A DNA stretch of 64,000 nucleotides from Sorghum bicolor (lineage: Eukaryota > Streptophyta > Magnoliopsida > Poales > Poaceae): positions 23,641,838 to 23,705,837 of the forward strand of contig NC_012877.2 in the NCBI RefSeq assembly GCF_000003195.3, written 5' to 3'. A program made the translations under genes and the position numbers. Each line of letters starts with the position of its first letter. The stretch's first letter is position 1. Shown piece by piece: positions 47,964-58,566 of this stretch. The notes below the pieces were generated by a model. It was not told where the DNA came from. It searched no databases and saw nothing but the letters and a program-made list of their open reading frames with translations.

Positions 47964-49313
47964 TGCATCCCGAGGTCCTATGTCATATACAGCTCAGTTG
48001 TTCACTCGAGAGTCAGGTTATCGAGGGTCAGAAGACAGATAAGGGCATTTCACACATCAAAGAAAAGATGAAAGATGATCCCAAAACTTAGTTTCGAGTG
48101 GATGAAAAAGGGGTACTTTGGTTTCAACATCGGTTAGTAGTTCCAAATAATCGAGAGCTAAAGACTAGAATCATGGATGAAGAACACCTTTCAAAACTTT
48201 CCATCCATCCCGGGAGTAGTAAAATGTATCAAGATTTGAAATCTCACTTTTTGGTGGACCAAAATGAAGAAAGAAATAGCAGCATATGTGGCCGGATGTG
48301 ACACGTGTTGCCGAGTCAAAGCTATACACATGAAACCCGCAGGGTTGTTGCAACCGCTGTCAGTTCCAGAGTGGAAGTGGGAAGAGGTCAGTATGGACTT
48401 CATCACAGGACTGCTGACTACACAAAAAGGGAATGACTTGATTTGGGTAATCGTAGATCGGTTGACCAAATTGGCTCATTTCATCCCAGTTAAGACTCGC
48501 TACAGACCTCCCGAGTATGCTGACTTATACATGGCTAAGATTGTCAAGTTGCATGGTATTCCCAAGACCATCACATCAGATAGAGGTCCGCAGTTCACCG
48601 CTCACTTTTGGGAACGAATGCACAAAAGTTTGGGGACTAGTCTCGTGAGAAGTACAGCGTATCATCCTCAAACCTCAGGCCAAACAGAGAGACTCAATCA
48701 AGTGTTAGAAGATATGCTGAGAGCTTGTGTGTTATCTTCAAAAGGATCTTGGGAAGCATGGTTACCTTTGGCTAAATTCTCTTACAACAATAGCTATCAA
48801 GAGAGTATCAAGGTGGCTCCGTTTGAAGCTTTGTATGGTCGGAAGTGTAGGACTCCGTTAAACTAGGTCGAACCCGTTGAAAGGAGATACTATGGTATCG
48901 ACTTTGTGAACGATGCTGAGAAGAAAGTGAAAATCATACAACAACACATGAGATCCGCACAATCACGACAGAAAAGCTATGCCGACAAGAGAAGAAGACC
49001 GCTTGAGTTTGATGTGGGTGACTATGTTTACCTCAAGGTTACGCCGATGAAGAAGGTCCAACGCTTCAGGATTCGAAGTAAGCTCGCACCTAGGTACGTA
49101 GGGCCATATCAGGTAATAGAGCGAAAAGGCCTGGTGGCCTACAAGATCCAGTTACCTGAAGAGTTGGGCTCAATCTTTCTGGTTTTTTATGTATCCCAGT
49201 TAAGAAAGTGTCTAAAGGTATCCAAGCAAAGGATTGAACCTCGGGGAATCAAGATAAAGGGAGATTTGGAGTATAAGGAACAACTAGCGGGTATCGTGGA
49301 TACCAAGGAGTGA
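47964..49313 (+). pseudogene. Tekay integrase, decayed
   Basis: HHCC zinc region: EEHLSKLSIHPGSSKMYQDL, then, after a frameshift near 48260, AAYVAGCDTCCRVKA. Catalytic core: SMDFITGL (D), TSDRGPQF (D) and TSGQTERLNQ (E), the full DDE set. GPY/F region: KLAPRYVGPYQVIERKGLVA. Stops at 48089 (KT*FRV), 48864 (LN*VEP) and 49311 (KE*VTR) interrupt it and fit Gln, Trp and Arg codons. The protein would insert element DNA. Confidence 0.9.
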
Positions 49314-49472
49314 GTAACTAGAAATAGAGTTGTCAAAACCTACAAGGTGGTGTGGAGTCATCACGATGATAGAGACGCCACCTGGGAAACCGAGGAATAC
49401 CTAAAAATAGTTTACCCAAAATTTCATAACAAATGGTTAGTAACTCAAAATCTCTGGACGAGATTTCCCTAA
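49314..49472 (+). pseudogene. C-terminal chromodomain of the Tekay integrase
   Basis: Directly after the TGA at 49311 the same frame reads VTRNRVVKTYKVVWSHHDDR and DATWETEEYLKIVYPKF, the chromodomain signature YKVxWxxxxxxxATWExxxxL. The usual first cage aromatic is not evident, as in the plant group II chromodomains from memory. It ends in TAA at 49470-49472, inside the polypurine tract. In chromoviruses this module directs integration to particular chromatin. Confidence 0.85.
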
Positions 49473-49483
49473 GGGGGAAGGGC
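49471..49483 (+). other. Polypurine tract of the Tekay element
   Basis: aagggggaagggc, adjoining the 3' LTR start tgtaaca and overlapping the last codon of pol. Confidence 0.88.
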
Positions 49484-52400
49484 TGTAACACCCTAGGTGT
49501 TAAGCAAGCACTTAGTCTCATAAACTCACTCATAAGCATTCTCATCAAGCATGAGCATGAGCATGAGCATTGCATCCCATGAGCATAGTGGCTTTTAAAA
49601 TTGTGATTTTATATGCTTGAGTTAAATGAAATTAAATGTAATAAATTAATATGCTTGCTTCAAAATTATTTGTGATGACCAAAATAAGTTGAACTATGTT
49701 TTAGAAGAATTAAGAATAGTTTTGTGGAATTTTTGGAGCTGTAGAATTTGATAAATGAAGTTTATACAAAAATCCCCAAAATGAATTTATTTAAAAACCT
49801 AGAACTAGTTTTGAATTGCAATTCAAATTCTAATTGGAATTTGAGGTTACAATTTAAAGCAAAATTGTAGAGCAATTTATTTTGGTCAACTTTTGTTTTG
49901 GGGGCCATGTCTGAAAACGCTTTTAAATAAATCAAAAAGGGGTTGGAGAATGTTTTGGAAAAAGAAATTAAAAACATAGAAAAAGGAAAAGGAGGGCGCT
50001 AGCAGGCTGCTGCCTCGCTTCTGGCCCGCTGGCCGAAGCCAGCCCAGCCTGCAAACGCGCCATCCCCCTCCCCGCGCCCGCGTCCACGCGCGACGGCCGG
50101 CCGCGCCGTGCCGCCGTGGCGAGCCGGCAGGGCTCTGCCGCCGCGTGGCGTGCATGCGTCGGCCTGGACACGCCCAGGTCAGCCACCAGGAGCGCCCGGC
50201 CACGCCCGCCTCCCCCTCCTCGTCCATTTGCGCCTCTCCTCTCTCTCTCTCTCGCTCTCTCCTTCGCCCTCGCGCAGCAGCGACTAGCGCCGCCGTCTAC
50301 CATTACTGGCCGAGCTCCGCCGCTCGACGCCAGCCAAATCCTCCATCCAATCTTGCACCTGAGGGCGCCATTTGCTTCCTCTTCGCCTTCCCCACCCTCT
50401 GCGCACGCTCAACCGTCAGGGTAAGCACCGTAGCAACCCCGGCCGCTCACCGAAGCATGGCCGAACTCCGGCGAGCTCCCTGCTCACGTGGTCCGGCCGT
50501 CTCCGACCTCCATTTGTCTTGTTTTCTTGCGCATTGCAACCGCCTGGCATCCCCGCACCTCCTTCGCCCCATAGCCGCCACGCTGTTGGCCGGAGTCGCC
50601 TCGTCGGCGGTTAGCCGTGCCGCCGCTCCGCCATGCGCGCTGAGCGGGGCGCTGCAGAGCCTCCGAGCAGCCATTGAGGGTACCCCTGAATGCGCTAGAG
50701 TGAGGGGAATGCGCTGGTGGCGGTGCCGTCTTCGGAGATGTCACCGGCGGCGAGTTCCGGTTTACCGGAGCTCCTCCTCCCTTCTCTGTGCCACTGACAG
50801 CGTGGGGTCGGGACCCACCTGTCTGTCTTAGAGAGTGGATGTGGGTGCACTGCTCTGGGTGCACTTAGCCGGAGCCGGGGTGGATTTGAAATTGATTTTC
50901 AGAAAATAATTTCTCAGAAAATGATTAAAAAGTATTAAATCCATATCTTGAGATCTATAGCTCAAAAAATGGTGAAATAAAGTTTGATGTTTTCCATAAT
51001 TCAAGATCTACAACCTAGTTTCTTTGCATGTTATGTTTGTACAACTTTTGTGTGTAAAAATATTTATTCCATGATTTTGCTGTTATTTAGAAAATGTTCA
51101 GTAAAAAAATATAGCTCGGAAAAATATGATTCTTGTTTTGCTAACTTTGCATGGATGTTTAGTCTCTGGGAAAAATATGTAACACAATATTTGCTGTAGG
51201 AATTAATTTATGGTGATTTAAATGCTTGCATGGCAGTGGTATATGATTTTTAATAAATAATTGGATCATGCAATTAATGTAGAAATTTTTGTGGATATTT
51301 CTTATGTTAGTAAGTAATTTATAAAAATATGAAATCTGTTGTTTGACACCTTGTCACCAGTAGGGTATTTACACTTAATTATGTCCATTAAACTTGTGAT
51401 TTTTGTGGGGGCCATGTTACTGTTCAAATGCTATAAAATTTGGTGATAGACTCCATAAATAACCAGTGACCTACTGTAATTTTTGTAGAATTATTGAAGC
51501 ACAGAAGTATATGCTACTGTTGTAGGCTTAATAATAATTAAATAAATAAACCCTTGCTATGCATAAGAAGAATAGAATAAATGGTGTTTGGTGTATCTTT
51601 GAAGCACTATGATAGCTTGCTGGTTAATAATAACTTGTAGAAGAGAATGCAATAGATGCTTTACTTTAGTTACATGTTCTTGGATGATGTTGACTACCTT
51701 GTAGAAATAGTTTCCTGTTTCATCTATGTACCATGTCATGAGCATCTTGTCTTAATTTGCATAAGCGTTGCACTTCGGGCATCTTGCACTCCACTCATGA
51801 GCACACATGCATCATACAGGCTCGCAGGAGAACGAGGTGGGACCCGAGGAGCAGGAGGAGACATAGGAACAGGAACTTCCAGGAGGACCACAGACGGAAG
51901 GAGATCTGCAGGAGTGCCCGGACCACAGGCCTAGCACCTTCGAGAGAGGCAAGCCCGAGAGCATTCTAAGTCTCCCTATTCTCGCCAACTTAATTTATTA
52001 TATCATGATTGCTTCATAATGTTGTATTTAAGTGATAGGAGTTGCTTGATACCGTTGATGCATATTTACTCCATGATATCCCCACCTGTTTATCTACCTT
52101 GTCCTATGTAGATAGGCTCGGAGTCTATGCTTAGCTTGCTTAGTACGGTAGAAGTCGGGTGATTTCCTGTCACCTACGAGATATAGGTGGATACCTGAAT
52201 GTTAGCTGTCAATGCTATGGTGAAAGTAACCAAGTGTGGGAAAGAAACTAAGACCGGGAAGGGTCTTATGGTGGTGTTTGACCGTAGTGCCCCTGCCTGT
52301 GTCGATTAAGGACCGACCGTTGACTGCCCTCTTGTCATGTTGAACGCATGCCCTACACTTAGCTGGAAGGATAAGTCGTTCCGACCGCGAAGCCTGAACA

Positions 52401-53448
52401 CTATCCGGGTCGAGAGTTGAGCCACCATGCGTTGTATTGGTGATGGTTGAGGAGAACGACGAGGACGCGGCGCGCAACCTTGGTATACCTTGGATACCGC
52501 GGTCACTAGAACGGTCCTCGGGTACTGGTGGTGCCTGCCGAACCCGCGAATTGGTCCTGGATAGTGTAATATGGTGATCTGTAGCTCACTTGATCAGTGA
52601 GTGTGGTCTGTGTGGGGAATAACTCGCCAGCTGGTTAGAAATTGATTCGAATCGCCATCGCTGCTGGATAGTGAGCACTTGACAGGAGCCCTGTCCTCGT
52701 AGTAAGGACAATGAAACACTTGGGTTATGACAAGTCATGAACTGCGAATGCTATGATAAGGTATTATCATATCACAACAATTTTGTTTGCAATAGTACAG
52801 GTGCAAACTAGATGGTAGGTATTAATACCTAACTTGAGCTAAATAAAAGAAAGGGGGATGTCAGGATATACTTCTAGATGGTTAATGCTTTTACGCAAAT
52901 AGGTTTCAGCTACCCCACTATACAGCCTTCATAATCCTTGAAGAGTCTTTTATTTTGGTTTATGACGGGTAAGTCTAGCTGAGTACATTCTCATACTCAG
53001 GATTCCATTCCCATGTTGTTTTGAAGATGGTCAAATGTACTATGGTTATTGCATTCACTGCTTGTACCCAGCAATGGGTGATGACTAGACCAAGGGCGAT
53101 GGTCACTCGACCTCTTCTTTTGCTGTTGTGGGAATAACCGAACTATGGCACTGTATCAGACTAAGCGTGTGTGTTATTTGAAAACTATGATGCTTCCGCT
53201 ACTCTTGAACTTGGTTTGTAATAACTGTATTTGAACTCTGATGTAACCTTTGAATGTTGCGAACTGGATGCATTTGTGGATGGTGATCGCTGGACTTATT
53301 ACGATCTTGGCTATATGTACGATTGTAGTTTGAAATCCTTCGAGATTTCACGGACTACTGAGATTATATGGGCTTAAGCTTGGCAAGTTGATAGTGTAAA
53401 TGGTCGCTAATAGGCTTAATCTCTTATAACTTGGGTGGTTCTGTTACA
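49484..53448 (+). repeat. 3' LTR of the Tekay element (3,965 bp)
   Basis: Complete, from tgtaacaccctaggtg to ggttctgttaca. It has the same CpG-rich block (50000-50830), Glu/Gln-rich frame (from 51828), splice donor and hairpin (52979-53000) as the 5' copy. The candidate target duplication to the right is caaat; the left counterpart is lost through truncation of the 5' LTR. Confidence 0.92.
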
Positions 53449-53450
53449 CA

Positions 53451-53603
53451 AATTATGCAAGATCTAACTTGATGATATGCCATAATCACTTGATGGAGCA
53501 CAAGGGGCCTGCTTTGGTCTTTGTTGGGATGAACCCAGAGGATAAAGAACTGTGGATCAACCAGCACCTTGCAAAGATTAGAGGACACGTGGCCTTTCAG
53601 TGA
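53451..53603 (+). pseudogene. Unidentified coding-like fragment flanking the Tekay 3' LTR
   Basis: An open frame of 50 codons starts at the LTR border (NYARSNLMICHNHLMEHKGP, then ALVFVGMNPEDKELWINQHL) and ends in TGA, after which the same frame continues KEGRTSKPPDDVVVVANLPI to a stop near 53685. Its composition looks like real protein, but I do not recognise a family. It converges with the GRF gene on the other strand. It could be the last exon of a gene cut by the Tekay insertion. Confidence 0.35.
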
Positions 53604-54229
53604 AAGGAAGGAAGGACATCAAAGCCCCCTGACGATGTTGTAGTTGTAGCTAACTTACCCATTTTGAGGTGTATTAGTAGAAAGAAGTAGTTATGAACTT
53701 TAGCTGGGTTGCGGGTATATTTTTGGTGGCTGCAATGTGCCATGTGCCTTGGATGTGTGAGAATAAGTCATGACACTTGACAATAAATCATCAATCGCAT
53801 ATGTTATTTTTCTACTTTTCTTTGTGCTGTGTTCGAAACAAATTTTATACACTAGTGATAAGCTCAAATTGGATGAAACAAATAAAATACAACAGAAATT
53901 GAGTTTTCAACACATTCACATCCATAGATATAACACAAGTTCATTAAGGGTTCACCCAACCCTGTTACATAACCAAAAATATAACAGAAGTTTGAGGGTT
54001 TACCCAACCCTGTTACATAACTAGAAACTTGCTGAGTTTCTTGACAACCAAAAACACTTGTCCCAAGGAACTGGACTACCAATCATGTCCCTACCATGTT
54101 TCGGTTAACAAAAGAACCACTACTTAGCACTAGCAGAACCTGCTGCACTACCAAAAAGAGGCCTAGGTTGCATAGTTAGACTAACTGACTACCTAACTAG
54201 CACATCAGTGGCCTATGCAGGACGCCAAC
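53604..54229. other. Convergent 3' region with a 51-bp tandem repeat
   Basis: Non-coding. Units 53929-53979 and 53980-54021 share tataaca.aagtt...gggtt.acccaaccctgttacataac. It probably includes the 3' UTR of the GRF gene. No other signal. Confidence 0.5.
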
Positions 54230-55084
54230 TCACATCTTCAGAAAGACAGCGAAGGCAATCAGGAGCCCAACAAGCATGATGAGGCACTAGAACAGGTACT
54301 GGAGCTTGCTCTTGTCCATGTTTGCGAACATGACCCTATTCTGATAGGCAAGAACCACACGACGCGCAAGACGCTTGGTCTGTCGCACTTCTTCTTCCAT
54401 AGTTTGCTTGGCATTCAGCATTTGCTCCGTGTACATCATAGCATCCTCCAAGGCATCATGTGCCCAATCAACAGCATGCCCGGCTTGCTTCATCTCCTTC
54501 CAGAGAATCTTGAAACTCTCTTCGACACGGCTTGGCCACTCATCATCAATCCACTGCACAAACTGACATTGGTGTTCCAGTTCTTGCAGCAAGCAATCCC
54601 ATTTTAGAACTTACAACATGCAACAACAATTGCAAGCCACAAGAAGTTCACCTGATTTGGACAACCAAAGAAGCGCCTTCCAGTGTGCCTCCCACCCCAG
54701 ACCTTCTTTAACTTGGTGAACCGATCGCAGTGGCACTTGGGGAGATACACCGTCCCCATTCCGGCCCAGTCATCCTCAGCAACCGCATGAGGGATCAGTG
54801 AATCAGACAATACCTACCAAAACCTACAGATCAGACCACCAAGAACCTAATCAACGCTAACTAGAGAATACAAAATAAATCTTGGGCTTCATTTGGTACA
54901 AATCTCTATGCATTTGTTAACAATAGAATACCAGGCCATAACCGAACCGTATCACGAAATCCCTAGATACAAACCATGCGGAAATCCCTAGATATGAACC
55001 AAACCCTAACCAGCCAAACCCTAATAGAAATCAAAGGAAAGAAATGGGGATGAGGTGCTTGCCTGAGAAGATGAGCGAGGTCCC
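54230..55084 (-). pseudogene. GRF-type zinc-finger protein gene, disrupted
   Basis: Minus strand. The exon 54652-54813 encodes LIPHAVAEDDWAGMGTVYLP then KCHCDRFTKLKKVWGGRHTG and RRFFGCPNQ, a GRF zinc-ribbon pattern (CxC, GRRFFGCP). A short intron follows; its 3' site is ambiguous (tcag at 54563 keeps frame but drops the last Cys). The next exon reads FVQWIDDEWPSRVEESFKIL, then a helical region, and stops with TAG at 54287. Beyond that stop the frame codes CLIMLVGLLIAFAVFLKM and TGA at 54230: a hydrophobic tail lost to one nonsense change. Upstream, 55063-55084 is an exon end followed by a GC donor (cag|gcaagc) and an acceptor at 54814. Element W starts at 55085 inside this upstream exon. Such GRF proteins are common in grasses; the function is unknown. 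Confidence 0.62.
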
Positions 55085-56299
55085 TGTTGATATTTGGTAA
55101 CGCAATCAGAATTAATCCGCAAGCGCGCGGATATCGGTGAGCACTTCACCCGGGATGTTATCCAGAGTATCATATTTATATTTTTATCTCTAGGAGAAAG
55201 AGTGCATCTGACTAACCCAATCTATTACTACTAACCTTTAGGCTACAAAGAATGTTTCTCGATATGAGTGATGTATAGAGAAGACTATAACCGTAATCTC
55301 TTTCTAACCTTGGTAAGGATAATCTACTGTTCTGTTGGGGAGGCTCACGGAATCTAGACACCATAGAGAATGTTCAACCCACACCTATAAAACCTATCGA
55401 TCCTACTAACGGGATATGGGCTGCAAAGGTAACTCGAAAATGTCACGTTCCTCGCTACTACCACGGTCCAGCTAGTCAGGGGATATCTATGAGTATCCTA
55501 GCCCAAACACCACGTCTATGCTAGAGATGATTACCCTAAACTCTACGCGAAGAGATTAAAGTAAAATCATAAACCAAAGAACAATAAAACAAGAACTTAC
55601 TAGTATTTAGAAGTCGAAATACTGAAGAATCCGAGGAGCAAGCTTCGGGTTAGGAGAACTTGATCCCACAGGTACAACCTCGGAGTAGACACCGACAGGC
55701 CGAGCTTCCTCCGATATACACCTCCACTCTATTTCTCTCAATCTAGTAGATCTAGTCTGCTCTTACATTGCATGCTAAGCCCTAAGTCTATTTAGAGGAA
55801 AGGTTATCCTTCGAGGGCACCTCTCAACTCTATGATGAACTTGTTCTCCTCCAGGGGCCAAAGGGTCTGCTTATATAGTCCCCTCAGGTGAACGTGGGCC
55901 GTCGGATCAAACCGACATTGATTGAACGGTTATTCTTGATCCTTTAGGTCGGTGGAGCGTGATCCGCGAAGTTGAACATGATTGGGCACAACACTAGGGC
56001 GGGCGCCCTAGGGGGGAGGGTGGGCGCCCTGCCCCCGGGCCCGATCGCCTTTCCGTTCGTTCCCGTGGCTTCTGGAGTCTTCTAGATGGTAGAAAATTGT
56101 GCGGTGCGTTAATATCTCTATGTAATCCCGACATGTGGGCCTTTCTTCCTTATTTCCTGATAACCCCCTACATAAACAGATAAACAACAAAACTCGTGGA
56201 ATTCTGTCATATCAAACACTAATTCTAGGTGTTGTTTGTATAATGGTCCTTTCCCTTGTTTATTTGATAAGTAAAATTGATACTTAAGAACCGTCAACA
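55085..56299 (-). repeat. 3' LTR of element W
   Basis: Plus-strand ends are tgttgatatttgg and gaaccgtcaaca, 1,215 bp. It holds the hairpin 55115-55132 (atccgcaagcgcgcggat), GTCGGATCAAACCGAC at 55901-55916, a TATA box near 55871-55878 and the motif pair 55997-56008 and 56018-56029 (second copy GGGTGGGCGCCC). Confidence 0.9.
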
Positions 56300-57579
56300 A
56301 ACACCCCCATACTTAGGCTTTTACTCGTCCTCGAGAAAAGGATGGTTAAGAAAAATATCTGGGGTTAAAACATTGTAAAGCATTTTCTTCATACCTGCAG
56401 GGTGTTGTAAAAATTTCACTGTGTACCGTAGTCAGGGAAATATATGATTAAGAGTAGATGTCCTTTCTTCTCAATCCTGTCACTTGGAGTTTTTGTATAT
56501 TTTTGAAAAGAAATTTTAGCATACCTTTATCCTCATAGGTTCTCTCAGGTCACTCATTATCTTTTATATCTCACTGAAGTTGTTTTAAGTTGCAAAAATT
56601 CTCAAGCATACTTACCATGCATTTATTACCTGATCAAAACGGGATCCGAGGAGGGGAATGTCATACTCTTAGATCAAAGACTTTGGAAGTTAAAAACTTG
56701 TCAACTCTTGCTGGCATATTGCTTATTAGAGGGACCATGGGCTATCATTTTCTTTCTTTTCTATTTTTTTTTAGGTGGATACCGAGGTACCCCTAATTCT
56801 ACTGCCGAACACTTGTCCATTTTTTCTACGAGGTTGTCGAGCACTTGCTCCTTTTTATTTCCTCGAAATATCCTTATTTTTGCATAGCCCATGCCTCTAA
56901 CGCAATAATACTTCGGAAGAGTGAATCTATCTGAATAAATGTCTTGATCTTAGGAGTATGATAAATCTCTCAACAAGCGTCTAACTCATTTTGAACAAAC
57001 TCAATATAGAGCAGATAGCTTTTATAATTATTAATATTTTTAGGTTTAGTAGGCATATAAAACATTGAGCATGGTAGCTATAATTTTTGAAATAAATTCT
57101 CCAAGCAGCAATGATATCAAGAATAAGATACTCATACTCTACCATCTCACATTCCACAATGACTTAAGTAACACAGGGTTTTAAAATGATTTCTCAATAA
57201 TTGCAGGTTTTCAGGAAATATCACAGAGTGAGATTAATCATGATTAGAAACATTTTAATCTTTTAATTTATCATGTCGAAGACAATATTCTGCATAATCC
57301 AAGATATATGTGTGTAAAGTGTGCAGAGTATGTACCTGGATCATGGAGTGGTGTAGTCGAAGTGTGTTTGGCATGTCGAGGGATCTCCCCCATACTTGTT
57401 TTCTCCTTTCTTGCATAAAAATAAAGTAGAGAAACACAAGACATAATAATAATAATCTTTATTAATCTCGAGGCATTTATTACAAATGACTAGTAATGAA
57501 CTGAAGCTAATAGTAAATCTAAACCGAATTTAAAGATAAATAACTAAGATGCATTGCCTCAAGATCTAATTTAGATAAC
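56300..57579 (-). other. 3' non-coding region of element W
   Basis: Starts with the polypurine tract (atgggggtgt on the minus strand, 56301-56310). It contains the twin hairpins 56807-56818 and 56839-56850 (gagcacttgctc) that align with those in D and Z. No coding signal. Confidence 0.75.
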
Positions 57580-58209
57580 TTAGTGGCGCTCTAACTCCCT
57601 GATCTTCTTATTGGCACTAGCAAGATCATGCCTAAGACCTAGTATCACGGTGTTGTGGTTAGAGAGCTGCCTAGTGATGGAGTTAACCGAGGACTGGAGG
57701 TCTATGATGACCCTGTCTAGCCTGCGAACGTCCTCATCAATATCTACTATAGTCTTGCGACGCTTAGGAGGTGTCTCAAGAGCATTGAGAGCGTGCTTCG
57801 GGGCTGCCTTTGCAGGGATGAAACGGACTTTGGCTGCTCTAATCCCCTCAAAGTAAGGCCTCTCCTCCTCCGTAGTGTAGCGGATGCTGCTGATCTCACT
57901 GCTCTGGTTGGTCTTGACTCCAACGACCCTCTCATTGGGTCTAGGTGGCAGGATCCTTGTGTCGGCTGGCACCTTGATGGTGGTCTCCTTCTTGGCTGAT
58001 GGTCCCTTGAGAAGTAGGGGCTGTGGCGGTGCGGTGAGAACTGGTTGAGCATGGTAGGATTGGGCGGAGCTGCACTGGCATAATGGCATGGCTTCTAGCA
58101 GTCGCTCTGTGTTGGCCGGGATGAGAGCGTGGGCGTCGGGATCTTCCTTGGGCTTCATGTTGAGGTTGAAGGGGAAGACTTCCCAATCGTCGTGGAACTC
58201 TTCGGCCAT
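57580..58209 (-). CDS. Third (env-position) ORF of element W, intact, C-terminal coiled coil
   Basis: 209 codons without interruption from the ATG at 58209 (MAEEFHDDWEVFPFNLNMKP) to the stop at 57580. The N-terminal half is acidic then proline-rich (PVLTAPPQPLLLKGPSAKKE); the middle is basic (PPKRRKTIVDIDEDVRRLDR), with a possible nuclear localisation signal PPKRRK. The end is a predicted coiled coil (VNSITRQLSNHNTVILGLRH, SANKKIRELERH). It has no signal peptide, membrane segment or known domain that I recognise, so despite its position downstream of integrase an envelope role is not supported. It differs in sequence from the third ORF of D. A TATA box (58296-58304) lies about 90 bases upstream of the ATG. 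Confidence 0.7.
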   Translation of the reverse strand: MAEEFHDDWEVFPFNLNMKPKEDPDAHALIPANTERLLEAMPLCQCSSAQSYHAQPVLTAPPQPLLLKGPSAKKETTIKVPADTRILPPRPNERVVGVKTNQSSEISSIRYTTEEERPYFEGIRAAKVRFIPAKAAPKHALNALETPPKRRKTIVDIDEDVRRLDRVIIDLQSSVNSITRQLSNHNTVILGLRHDLASANKKIRELERH

Positions 58210-58480
58210 TGGAGCAGCGAGGAACTAAGCAAGCTCTAATTGAAGGAGAGAAGGCTTGAATAGATTGGTGTTTGAAAACTGACGTAAGGGGTCTGTTTAT
58301 ATAGGGGTCAAAAAGTGTCTCTAGGGTTTGCTCGGGCTACTCCCGCCGCCGTGCGTGCGAAACTTTCCATCTGTATGATTATTTGGTTTACCATAAATGT
58401 GTTTATCGCGACGGAGGAAATCGGGACTGAGAGGGGGCTGGGGCTGGGCGCCCACCCTCTTCATTAGGGCGCCAGCCCTG
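58210..58480 (-). promoter_or_regulatory. Candidate internal promoter of the W third ORF
   Basis: On the minus strand: the motif copies gggcgcca/gggcgccc starting at 58467 and 58446 (21 bp apart), then ctatataaacagacccctt with the TATA box at 58296-58304, then a C/T-rich leader to the ATG at 58209. The TATA neighbourhood resembles the LTR promoter ctatataagcagacccc. Confidence 0.6.
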
Positions 58481-58566
58481 TGCCTGGCCCCTCTGTGGGC
58501 TCGCTTCCTCGAGCGTGCTTCTAGATGCGGACTTTATTCGAAAAATATATACATGGCCCTAAAACG

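Larger units (their letters stand above)
39115..53448 (+). mobile_element. Tekay/Del-type chromovirus with ORF0, decayed
   Basis: Two long LTRs (39115-42799, lacking its first ~247 bases, and 49484-53448) flank a 6.7 kb interior read left to right: primer site, leader, ORF0, gag with zinc knuckle, protease, RT, RNase H, integrase, chromodomain, then a polypurine tract touching the 3' LTR. The domain order with a terminal chromodomain is that of plant chromoviruses, and the long LTRs and C-terminal motif fit the Tekay clade. Extra ORFs before gag have, from memory, been described as orf0 in rice RIRE3/RIRE8-type elements. A 72-base sample of the LTRs differs at four sites, so it is clearly older than the LARD-like element. 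Confidence 0.9.

Noticed and set aside
57580..58209. Envelope glycoprotein assignment for the third ORF of W (and of D)
   Set aside because: Position only; no signal peptide, transmembrane segment or cysteine pattern is visible.
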